A DNA stretch of 64,000 bases from Thalassia testudinum (lineage: Eukaryota; Streptophyta; Magnoliopsida; Alismatales; Hydrocharitaceae): positions 42,842,001 to 42,906,000 of the forward strand of contig JAZHRO010000039.1 in NCBI GenBank assembly GCA_037157565.1, given 5' to 3'. The notes beneath the pieces are model-generated. The model made no database searches. It was not told the origin of the DNA and saw only the letters and a program-made list of their open reading frames with translations. Made by a program: the position numbers and the translations under genes. Each line of letters begins with the position of its first letter. Within the stretch, counting starts at the first letter, position 1. Below are positions 1 to 9,504 of this stretch, in pieces.

Positions 1-886
1 TCCGCAATCCGCCAACGGCAGAATAAAAGTTGCCAAATACGAAATTCGATCCTAATTTTCCCTCTATTCCACCAATCAAATAGCCCCTAGAGGTGCACCG
101 TCACCCCTTTCATTACCCATGTCATGGATTGCTAGCTGGATGTTTTAAAATGAACATGCATGTGAGTTATATCAAATGGGTCCAACCTATTTATTTCTAA
201 ATAGACTCAACCTGATCCATTTAGGTAAACAAATTCATGGGTCAATCAGATACGTAGGTCTTATTTGAGTCCACAAGTCATAAACATAACTCAAATATAT
301 CCTAAATAAATTGTGATCCGATCTTAGATAGGTCTAACAAGTCTTATGTGTTCATGCAACCTCACATAGATTCTACCCATTTATTAACCAAGTCAAACCT
401 AGGTATATTTGCAATGTTATATGGGCTTCAACTTAATGCAAATAAGAGTCCGATGTATTGAAGCGTTGAAATTGCGATTTGGTAAAGGTGTGTCATTGTA
501 ACGTGAAATCAAAGTTCAACTTTTAAAATTTGTAAATCAAAAATCTTTAGAGTAATTGGGTCATGTCAAGAAGGTACGGTATTACGTTCCAAACCTTTAG
601 CTTTGTTTTATCTCCTTTTTCTGTGTTTTTATCTTTTTGACTTTTTTTTGATCTTTTGGATATAATGAAAGTAAAGACAGACAAATAATGATCAAGATTT
701 CTATTGCATAAATCCAATGAATGAAAATTAAGGAAAAGAGTAAGGTGATAATCAATAAGAGAAGGTCAAGTAGTGAGCTCACAAGAGATCATGATGGATT
801 TCTTGTAATCATTACTTGACTTGAAAATACACGCCCAACAAGCTTAAAAAGAAAATAACATTAAAATCTTCATTAATAGCATAAGC
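1..886. other. AT-rich flank without recognisable gene
   Basis: No domain-bearing reading frame is visible on either strand; the only open stretch, near 600-780 on the minus strand, is a short hydrophobic low-complexity frame. The sequence is probably continuous with 29029-30050, because the LINE inserted between them carries matching target-site duplications. It may belong to an older, unidentified LTR element. Confidence 0.6.
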
Positions 887-900
887 AAGTCCAACCAGAG
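887..900. repeat. LINE target-site duplication, left copy
   Basis: AAGTCCAACCAGAG here matches AAGTCCAACAAGAG at 29015-29028 with one difference. It marks the 5' end of the LINE. The length (about 14 bp) fits target-primed reverse transcription by L1-type elements. Confidence 0.85.
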
Positions 901-1389
901 GATTCCTCTATGCCCAATGAAGATTATGAAAAAGGTGAGCAGGAGGACTTGGCTAAGGTCTCGCTTCCTCTGAGGCGAGCCGTTGCTTCCTCTGAGGTGG
1001 GGTCCCTTCCCTTTCCCTCGCTCTCCCCTCCGCTCCCCTCTTCTGGCCCTCCTCCTCTTTTGTTTGGTTCTCATCACTCTTGCCCTTGCTGGTGCTGCTC
1101 CTCTCCTCCCCTCATTGGAAGGGGGCCGAGAGGCCTCTCGCCCATGGCGTGCTCCTTGTTTTGAGGTGTTGGGGTGTTGGCATCTCCGATTTTTTTGTTT
1201 TCCCTCATGTTGTTTGTCCTGTTTTGTCCTATTGTTTCTCTTTTTGGCGGTGTGCACCCTCGGTTTGGGGTTGGTTTTTGGGGTCTCTTTTCTTGTTGGT
1301 GCTTCCGCTCCAATTGCGTTGCTCGTCTACCTGGCCTTTGGGTTTTTGTGGTTTGTGAATGCTTTCTGTAGGCCTCTGCTCCCTAGGAG

Positions 1390-3257
1390 ATGGCAACTGA
1401 GGGAGTCTTCTCCTTCAGCCTCGTCAGGTCATCCGTTATCGAAGCAATCCTTTGCTTCGGTTGTTGCAAACTCCAATTCCTCTTCCAGGCTTGTTGTTGA
1501 GCTGTTCCTAAAGGTGCGGCTCCCAGAGGTCTGCAATGGTCTCTTAGCTACTCCTTTCTCACCCGAGGAGGTTTCTGAGCTCTGTTCTCCGCTTTCTTCA
1601 TCCATCATGGCTCGATGCTGGGGCCCCAAGCATTCTGCTCCTCGTTTTAGGGATTTCCTTACTTCTAAGTTGCGGATTTCACCAGGTTTCTCGCTGACCT
1701 CATTAGATTCACATCATTGGCTTCTCCAGTGTGCTTCATACATGGATTTTTGCAAGGTTTTTACTAGGGAGTCCATTGTCTTGGATCGGATTCGCATCCA
1801 GTTTGTGCGATGGTCACCCCTTTTCATACTGACGGGCCTCCCACTCGTGCTCCCGTATGGGTGGATTTTCCTAACCTTAACCAACATTTGGTGCACCCCA
1901 ATGCCCTTCGCTTGATTGCCTATCAGCTGGGGTCCCTGATCTGTGTCAACTCCCACACGGTTCGGGGACTTAAGCCGGGTTTCCCTCGGGTCTGCGTTGA
2001 GATCGATTTGCTTGCCTCTCGCTCGGAGTTTGTTAGGATCTATAGTGGTGATCGGTGCATCTTACAAAAGGTTGTTTTTTATCATGTTCCTGATTCCTGC
2101 TCGCATTGCTTTAAGATAGGTCATACATGTGCTTCTTGTTCTGTTTTGGTGGGGGCAGGAACCAAGGCTGCATCCATGGAGCTTGCTGACGATAGTTTGA
2201 CCGACTCCTCCCCAAGTGGAGGATCGCCCGACCATGCTTCTACAATGGAGGGTCCCAGGAGCGCTCCCCTACCAACTGATTCCTCCCTGCCTAGTGGATA
2301 TGCTCCTAATCCTGCCAATGCGCAGGAGCTTCCCAGGGCTGCCTTCCTGTCCAAGGCTCCTTCCTCGAAGGATGGTCGGTCGCCTGTGCGTGCTCCAGGT
2401 GGGATGCCTCAGACGGTGCTCTCACATGGATAGGGGTACTAATGTTGGGCCTCCGTTCTGTAATAATCTTAATCCAACTTCTTTTGGGAGGGATGGTGTT
2501 GTATTTGGTTCGTCGAGGAAGAAGAAGACCCGACTCCACATTAAGTCTCGACAGTGGCGACCCCGTATGCACCAATCGATCGCCTCTCCGCCGTCAATGG
2601 CTTCGTCCTCTTCTGCTATAGCTTCTTTGGAAGCTGCTTAGGTAAATCGCTCTCCTATCTCTATCGAATCTTTTGTTGATTCTTTGTATTTGGCTATTGT
2701 TCCTTTTCGGCCCTTTTTGATTTCATATTTCCTTCAGTGGATTTCCATGAAGGATTTGGATGTGGATATTGATGTTTTGAATCGCCGGGAACCGATGCTT
2801 GGCTCGAATGATTTTTTCTCTTTAGATCTTTCTATAGCTAATGAGGCAACTGGGAAAAATCGCATCTGTTATCCTTTTCCTCAATCGAATGGTGAGGTTG
2901 GTGTGACTCAGGATCATGTTTTGCAATCAAACCCTTCTGCCTTCTTGAGTCTCAGTGAATTTACCTAGGGAATCTACCTGCCTATTCGTTCATCTTTTGA
3001 TATCCCCAATCCAGAAGGTGTTGAATCTCATAATGAGGCTTGTTTGGATGTTAATATGGGTTCATGATACTAGATCCATACTAGACACCTCTAACTTTTT
3101 GGACTTTTCAGATGTTGATCCCACATCTAAGGTCTCGGCACATGAGGCACACTCTCCGCTTAAGGCTAGAGGAGTCCATGGAGGTCATTCCAGTTTGGAT
3201 GTGGGAAGGATGACTAGAAGTCAATCAAAATCCCGCCATAAAGCCCTTTACTTATGA
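1390..3257 (+). pseudogene. LINE ORF1 (DUF4283 / zinc-knuckle protein), frameshifted
   Basis: ORF1 of plant L1 elements encodes an RNA-binding protein that packages LINE RNA. The likely start is the ATG at 1390 (MATEG...). The frame shifts near 1405, near 1830 and again after about 2430. Around 1850-2090 the text is DUF4283-like, with PVWVDFPNL and a later FPRVCVEIDL. A zinc knuckle follows at about 2096-2140, CSHCFKIGHTCASC, in CX2CX4HX4C spacing. A Ser/Pro-rich tail runs on to MTRSQSKSR just before the stop. The stop overlaps the ORF2 start as ATGA at 3254-3257, which supports both boundaries. No functional product is expected. Confidence 0.85.
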
Positions 3258-5109
3258 AGATTCTCTTTTGGAATTACTGTGGCATCTTGAATGCCCCTAC
3301 TCTTAATCGTCTGAATTCTTTGATCTTGAGTAACCATCCTAAGGTTATTTTTATTATTGAACCTTTTGTTGAAGTCTCTGATGCTCTGTTGGTTAAAGCG
3401 GGGATTAATTTTGATAATGCTTTGACTAATCCGTCCTCTCCTAACATTTGGTGTTTTTGAAACAACACGGTTCATCTCTCCTTGATTGACTCTATGAACT
3501 AGGCTCTATACATTCGCTATTGTTTTCATCAGGAAAAATTCTTTATTTCTAGCATCTATGCTTCGTATGATCCCTCTCTGCAGGAGAATCTATGGGATCA
3601 CCTCAAGCAGTTCTGCTCTTCTTCTTCCTCTTGGATCCTCAGTGGTGACTTCAATTGCAATCCGAATGCGTCTGAGAAAAGGGCTGGTAGTCCTTTTAGA
3701 GACTCCCAAGCCTTGCAATTCCAAACCTGTATCAATGATTGTTCTCTCATTGACTTCCCTTTGGGTGTCAACCAACTTTCTTGGTCTAATGCTTGGCTCG
3801 GTAGTGCTAGAATTTACCAGAAGCTTGATCGTATTCTGATGAATGTGGGTCCTCTTTCTTATTCTCCGATGGGTTCATATTTGCCTCGTTGTAATTCATA
3901 TCATGCTCCTATACTTTTATCCCTCTTCCCTAATGCTAATCATTGCAAATTCCCATTTCATTTTCAAAATATGTGGTTAAGGGACCCCTCTATTCGTGAT
4001 GTTGTGGCTTCCGTATGGAACCAACCGGTCCGCCAAGATGCAATGGACCCCCTCTCTACTTTGTGTGCTAAACTTACCATTCTTAAAAGGGCTCTCAAAG
4101 AGTGGAATCGATCGATTTTTGGGGACATTAACTCAATGGTGTCTAATTTGGAGATGAAATTGGATAATCTATCCTCTCATTGGGATAATGACTTAGCTGC
4201 TGAGCTCATGGAAGTGCATAACGATCTTGATGAGACTAGATTAAAACTTTCTGATTTCCTTCACCAAAAAGCCAAAGTTAAATGGATTAAGGAAGGTGAG
4301 GGTAATACAAAATTCTTTCATGCCATGATAAAGAAAAGGTTTGCCAAAAATTCCAATTACACCTTATCGTCTATCATAGGTAATGGATCTTGGCAGGTGG
4401 CGAGTGATAAGGCTATTACCTATTTTCAGGATCTTCTCTCCTCTGAGGACTACTCTCCTAATGAGCAGTTCCTCAATTCCATTCCTACTATTCTTTCTCC
4501 GATGGATTCTATTCCTTTGACCACTCACCCTACTAAAAATGAGATTTTCTTAATTCTATCCCAAATGCCCATGAACCATACTCCTGGTCTGGATGGTTTT
4601 AATGCTCAATTCTTCACCTTCTTTTGGGACATAATCAAAGAGGACCTGGTTGAGGCCATCAAACAGTTCTTTATCTTCCACAAGGGCCCTCGTGCTTTCA
4701 ACAACACCATTATCTCTCTTATTGTCAAAAAGCCAAACGTCGCCGATCTTTCTAACTTTAGACCTATCAACCTGTGCAATGTTTGCTATAAGATTGCATC
4801 TGGCATTATAGCATCCTGTCTATCTCATGTCATGCCTTCTATTATTTCCCCTGAACAGGCTGGCTTTATTAGGGGGAGATCGATCTACGATCACATTGCT
4901 ACTGCCTATGAACTCACCCAACACATCAATCGTAGGGTCCACGGTTCTAATCTTATATTCCAACTTGACCTTCAAAAAGCTTATGATCGGGTTGAATGGA
5001 GTGCCCTTTTATGATATGTTGGTCCGATTTGGTTTCTCCGACCAGGCCATCGACCTTATTCATGCTTGTGTTGAGCACGATGGATCGTCTATTCTTGTGG
5101 ATGGGATAT
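3254..5109 (+). pseudogene. LINE ORF2, N-terminal part: endonuclease and start of reverse transcriptase
   Basis: ORF2 nicks target DNA and reverse-transcribes the LINE RNA. The N-terminus reads MKILFWNYCGI, a degraded form of the WNCRG start of the endonuclease/exonuclease/phosphatase fold. A stop near 3460 and a frame change separate it from the second half of the domain, which keeps the GDFNC motif near 3640-3655. The open stretch 3713-5014 then carries the linker (KWIKEGEGNTKFFH) and RT blocks: LSNFRPINLCNVCYKI, EQAGFIRGRSIYDHI and LDLQKAYDRVEW. A frameshift at about 5008 precedes the 5110 insertion. The RT continues at 26711 on the far side of family A. Confidence 0.9.
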
Positions 5110-6498
5110 TGACGTGCGTGTGTGCATGTGTTTGGAAGTGTCATTATAATTTGCACTTGCGACGTCGGTTTTAAAGTAAAGAAACGGATGTGAGTCCGAG
5201 TGTCGATCTCAGGGAGGCGTAAAAATCAAATTCTTCTTGTCACTTATTGTCACAAAAATCGTGGGGTTTTGCTTGCGAAAAGGCACGGGTGAAAAGTGAG
5301 AGAGAGAGAGAGAGATTAGGGTTAGAATTGTTTCATTCGCAACATGCAACTTGAATATAAAATAGAGCAAGCAATTGAATAGAAAACAACTTCATTAATC
5401 ATGTAACTTTAGTTCGTAATTACAACATTAGATAAATGCTTGAACATAAGTAAAGTAAAGCTTAAAAGAAGGGAAGAAAGAGAGAGAGGGGGAGGGTGGC
5501 GAGGCAGCCACGGTGGTGGAGAGGGCTCCGTCAGCGACTCGTCATCTCCGGCAATTACTAAAGGGCTTAAAAGTAGCTAGGAGGGGGGTAGAGTAGTTGC
5601 AAGTGGAGTGAATGCCTTGAATGGGTGGTTGGAAGGGGTTTAAATAGGGAGAAGGGATTTCCAAATAAAGAAGGGATTTTAGTGACGTCTGGGACGTCCC
5701 TAAAACCCTTCCCAAAACGTCGATGAAGACCCTTGCCCGTCGGTCGCTCTCCCGCAGCTGTGCTTTCTCGCACCCGATCCGTGTGCGTGCACCACAAGTC
5801 GTCCGATCAAAGATCGGACAGCTGGGATCTCGTGTGAGGCGTATGCCTGAATCGCGCCCTTGCCCCCGCGTCATCGCGCGCATTTGGCCAGGGTGCATCT
5901 GCGGGCACCACGTCTCGCGATCGCATCCGTTCGCTACTGATCGGGCGACCCAATTTCGCCCGTGCTCGTCGTCGTCGTCTCCGCATTTCAGCTCCGCGTG
6001 AATCGAACTCGCGTCATGTGAGCGCGGGCATGCGCTGCACCCGCTGCTTTGTTGCGACGAGGGTGAGGTTGCGCATAGTTCTCAGCCGTTCGATCGAAGA
6101 TTGACGGCTGAGTTTTGTCCACCGGGTGAAGGTGGAAGCGAGCGGTGATCTGGATGCTACGAGCGGGAGCCACGTGGTGCGTCGTGGGCCGTTGATCATA
6201 AGATCAACGGTCAAAACTTCTTGGGCCCATTGTAGGAGCTCCGGATATCGAATTTGTCCAATTTCGAGTCCGTTGGACTTCGTTCGTCGCTCTGAATCCA
6301 TCCGTGCGGTCCGATTGCTCATCTGAGAACTACTTTGACAAGTGCTCATACAAATGGCCATTAATACTATTTTATAAGAAATCTTGACGTATGATGCATG
6401 CAATGCTCCCATTCTACTTATGTTGTGTTATCTGTGCATTTTATTCTTAAAATGGGTCCTATTTAACAGAATTATCACCCCAAGATGCAGTGTTATCA
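5110..6498 (-). repeat. Family A 3' LTR
   Basis: 1389 bp, starting TGACGTGCGTG and ending GTGTTATCA on the + strand. It matches the right LTR (25311-26710) and the solo copy at 9944-11329 throughout, with scattered substitutions and small indels. It contains a GA microsatellite (about 5300-5318), a TATA-like box read on the minus strand near 5637-5648 and several dyads, including CCGTTGATC/GATCAACGG near 6188-6210. Confidence 0.95.
5636..5705 (-). promoter_or_regulatory. Family A LTR promoter: TATA-like box with upstream dyad
   Basis: On the minus strand, CCTATTTAAACCCC at about 5637-5650 resembles a TATA box. About 30 bp upstream of it in the sense direction, at 5677-5705, lies a near-perfect dyad with arms TTTTAGTGACGTC and GACGTCCCTAAAA. 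The same dyad-plus-TATA layout is kept in the other two family A LTRs (dyads at 10530-10558 and 25879-25907). Promoter function is inferred from position only. Confidence 0.55.
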
Positions 6499-6535
6499 TA
6501 CCCCCATGCTTCCTCCTTGCTAGTCCCTAGCAAGG
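6499..6535 (-). other. Family A polypurine tract and adjacent hairpin
   Basis: On the minus strand the 3' LTR is immediately preceded by AGCATGGGGGTA, a polypurine tract that would prime plus-strand DNA synthesis. Next to it, 6515-6535 forms a perfect hairpin: arms CCTTGCTAG and CTAGCAAGG around TCC. The same tract and hairpin flank the 3' LTRs of families B, D and E. Confidence 0.75.
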
Positions 6536-7663
6536 TTTATTCTAGCCTTTATTTTCTGTCAGAATTTAAGAAGTAACTACTTAGACACTTCGTCACTTGT
6601 CAATAGGAGGAAATTTACTAAGATCTTAATCTACAAAGACTAAGCAGTGCCCGGGTGTCTGGCAAAATACGAATCGCCTGAATCCTTGCTTTAATGTATG
6701 TAAATATTTTTTTTTTCTTATTTTTAGATTTTTTTGCAATTCAGAGTGGGTTGGTAACTTTTTATGGCTACCCAACCCACCCAAAACTCGGACAAAACTC
6801 TAAGTGCTAAACATCTTAGTGTGAAAATTGTGATAGACTCATTCAACGATAATTTAGACAGACTCCGGGTTTCTACGCTCCTAAGTGACCGGAAGATGAA
6901 GTGTTTTGCCTGAAGGTGTATTTGTTCGATCGATAGCTTTCTCCCTACGTTTGTTTTAATTGGGGTCAACACAAGGATTTTTCCAGTGTATATCTCCCCG
7001 GCTTGTACTACTTCCTCGCTTCTTCCTTAAGTGTTTTGGTTTTTTCTATGCAATTACTGAGCTGGGCTCTGGACAACCGACCAATGGGCTGTTACCCACG
7101 ATCACTTACCAGCCATACTCGTGCGGTGAAGTGTGATTTATTTTGTTTTATTTTTTTTTTCTTTTGGTAGGTGGCTTCCCTGATCTCAAATGTACTTAGA
7201 GGCAATGAAGAAGAAGTGGTCCCGTGGCTGGGCTCTGGACAACTTGCCAATGGGCTGTTATCTACGACAACTTGCCAGCCATACCAGCCTAGAGAATTCA
7301 TTAGCTACCCAATTTCTGTCAAAATCTCTGAGGAGTGAGTCTGTGCAGAAATGTGTGCAGATACCTAGACTCAAAGCCTTTCTGAATTAGAGGGTGAGTT
7401 GACAAGTCGTATACATATCACCTTATTTAGTAGGTGGATTAAAGTAGCTTAAGGTTGCAAGGTTTTGAAGCTAAATCCATATTTTAATGAACACCAAGGC
7501 TAATTAAGCCTGAAGGTCTGAAAAGTGTAAGTGTTCAAGTTCCTTTTGTATTATTTCCCACTATTGACAAGTTTCTAATGCCTAAGTTTCTTCCTAAATT
7601 CAATTTTTTTTTAATTTTATTTTATTCAAACTGATTAATTGAGCTCAGGATGGTGCAATTTAC
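6536..7663 (-). other. Family A 3' noncoding module
   Basis: No sustained reading frame is visible on either strand, so I see no env-like gene here. The segment shares long stretches with the B module at about 42780-43500, for example GTGTATATCTCCCCGG. It contains a ~60-bp direct repeat at 7060-7120 and 7226-7285, built on CTGGGCTCTGGACAAC and CAGCCATAC. Confidence 0.6.
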
Positions 7664-7702
7664 CACCCTCCCCCATGCTTAAGTTGGACAATGTCCTCAT
7701 TA
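7664..7702 (-). other. Second, internal polypurine-like motif of family A
   Basis: The + strand CCCTCCCCCATGC followed by CAATGTCCTCAT reads on the minus strand as ATGAGGACATTG then GCATGGGGGAGGG. It sits about 1.2 kb upstream of the true polypurine tract in the sense direction. Equivalent motifs occur in B (43881-43917), D (38301-38335) and E (60421-60457). Confidence 0.55.
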
Positions 7703-8723
7703 GCAAATACATGGATGCAACTGGGGTTCAAAAAGATGTTACCTGAGTGACGTAAAATACCGGCTCAGTCTGAATCCTCTGGGTTGCCTCCCAGGAAGCA
7801 CTGAGTTTAATGCCTCTAGCTGGGCGGTTGATGTAAACACATTTACACTACTTAAAATATCTATTTATGCATGTTCTTAAGCATAGGATTGCATTACATG
7901 CTATAAATACTGCATAACATGCATCATCTTGCATTTTGAGTAATTTGAATAAAATGAAGGTTAATTGTTTCCTTTTATGTGCTTGGATAGGGTAAACTTT
8001 TTATTAGGGCCTCGGATCGAAGATCCAACCATACATATATGATCAGGGCGACGATTGGAGTTCAACGACTCCAAGACCATCTATAGCATCAAATAGTAAC
8101 CGGGGAACCCTAGAAGATCAAGGGCTAAGATGGTGTAAATCCACACTTTAAACGACAAATCCGACCGCACGGATAGATTTGGATCGACGATCACAGCCTA
8201 ACGACATAAAAATCGAGTCAATCCGACACCCATGGCACCATCTACATCATCCAAAAGATGGACGGCCAAGATGGCACCACGTGGCGCCATTCCAGCTGCC
8301 CAATCGTCCGCATGCACCCGCTGAAGCTCCGCATCCACCCTTCCCTGCCGTTGGATCAAGATCCAACGGCTGTGGATGCGCGCGCTTGATTGCATCCATA
8401 CGACAATTTGGACGACGTAGCGCAGCGGTTCAGTGCCTTATCGTGAGGCGCTGGCGCGGGATCGAGTCGCAGCGAGCGGAATTTGGAGCGGGGGTGCACC
8501 TTCAATCGACCGTCAGATCACTATCCAACGGCCGCGCGCGCTCAATAGCGCCGATGTGCTATCGCACGCCCGCGCCTCACGTAGGATCATACGCGAGCGG
8601 ACGCGCATTGAGGAGCAGGGAAGGCACAACTTAAGCCATCTGCTTTCGTAATCAAACGGCTGAGATTCAGCGAACGTGCGCAAGCGTTGCGCACGCGAGC
8701 CGCCCACTACGCCCACGTTCAGA

Positions 8724-8820
8724 CCTTTAGCGACGATTTTATCCGTCACTAAAGGTCCTGAATTAATGATTTTAAAGATGTAATGACCAAATTGCCCCCA
8801 CTCCTTGCAACTATAAAAGG
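8724..8820 (+). promoter_or_regulatory. Family B LTR promoter: TATA box with upstream dyad
   Basis: CTATAAAAGG at 8811-8820 is a good TATA box in the sense orientation of this LTR. A dyad with arms CCTTTAGCGACG and CGTCACTAAAGG lies at 8724-8755, about 56 bp upstream. The family B LTR at 49631-51384 has both elements at the same spacing (TATA near 50371-50380, dyad near 50432-50468, minus strand). Confidence 0.65.
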
Positions 8821-9471
8821 AGACCCCCTCCACACGAAATTATCATCCCTTCTTTCTCTTCTCTCCCTCTCCAAAGCTCAAGAGAAGCTTGTCCCACACC
8901 CGGGATGCTTCTCGCGAGATAAAGTCAATTTTTCGTCCCCCTTCGGAAGTAGATCCTGCGACGACGACGACGTGCTGCCCCGTTCACATTCTTCTGCTTC
9001 ATCCTCCTTCGTCCTGCTTCATCCTCCTTCGTCCAGGCGCCGTCCTGTCCAGCTCGTCCTCCAAGCGATCGTCGAGGAGGATATTTCTCTCCCCATTCTT
9101 TTTAATGCTTTCTAGAGTAGATTTACTGCTTTCTACTGTAATCATTTTCCCGCTTTCTAGTCATAAGATTTAGTGTAAAGAACAATCCCTTTTGATAATG
9201 AATTCCATGTGCATTCTATATCTCTTTTGATTTTTGTTTGTATTATTCTCTCCCTCTTTTATATATTGTAAGTACTAATCAATTGAATTATTTCGTGACA
9301 AATAAAAACAAACGCGTAGTTTTTGAATCAAACATCCGCTTCCCTGTGTTCGACCCGGAATTTCAATTTCGGTATAAATTTTATTTGTTAAACACAAGTT
9401 CTTCGCTTTAAAACTAAAACGACAGGCTTTTCAAAATCAAACACGTTAGCATAGCAACCCGACATTCAACA

Positions 9472-9491
9472 TTTTGGCACCGTTGCCGAGG
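9472..9491 (+). other. Primer-binding site remnant of the near-solo family B LTR
   Basis: TTTTGGCACCGTTGCCGAGG directly follows the LTR end. It differs at two positions from the complement of the tRNA-Asp 3' end (TGGCGCCGTTGCCGGGGA). No internal region follows; the TSD begins eight bases later. Confidence 0.8.
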
Positions 9492-9504
9492 ATTCAACAG
9501 CGGT

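Larger units (their letters stand above)
901..5109 (+). mobile_element. L1-type LINE, 5' part (split by family A)
   Basis: This is the 5' part of a non-LTR retrotransposon of roughly 6.5 kb. It holds a pyrimidine-rich 5' UTR (about 901-1389), ORF1, then ORF2 up to the middle of the reverse transcriptase. It stops at 5109, where family A begins, and resumes at 26711. The poly(A) tail at 29004-29016 and the flanking TSDs show the element reached near full length. Many frameshifts and stops show it is dead. Plant L1 elements use an ORF1 nucleic-acid-binding protein plus an ORF2 endonuclease/reverse transcriptase; both are recognisable. Confidence 0.93.
7829..9499 (+). mobile_element. Near-solo LTR of family B with retained primer site
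   Basis: A family B LTR (7829-9471, starting TGATGTAAACAC, ending CATTCAACA) lies on the + strand inside family A, between integrase and the 3' LTR. It is flanked by the TSD GCGGT at 7824-7828 and 9500-9504. The right TSD does not abut the LTR end. Between them is a 28-bp segment holding the primer-binding site and a second copy of ATTCAACA, so this is not a simple recombination-derived solo LTR. It matches the 5' LTR at 49631-51384 in reverse orientation. Confidence 0.9.

Noticed and set aside
597..782. 61-codon hydrophobic minus-strand frame
   Set aside because: AT-rich low-complexity sequence with no conserved motif or supporting context.
983..1389. Long hydrophobic open frame at the start of the LINE
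   Set aside because: Leu/Phe/Cys-rich translation of a pyrimidine-rich 5' UTR. ORF1-like sequence begins only after about 1390.
6536..7663. env-like gene in the Athila 3' region
   Set aside because: Athila elements may carry env-like ORFs here, but all four families in this window show only short frames with no signal peptide or membrane pattern.
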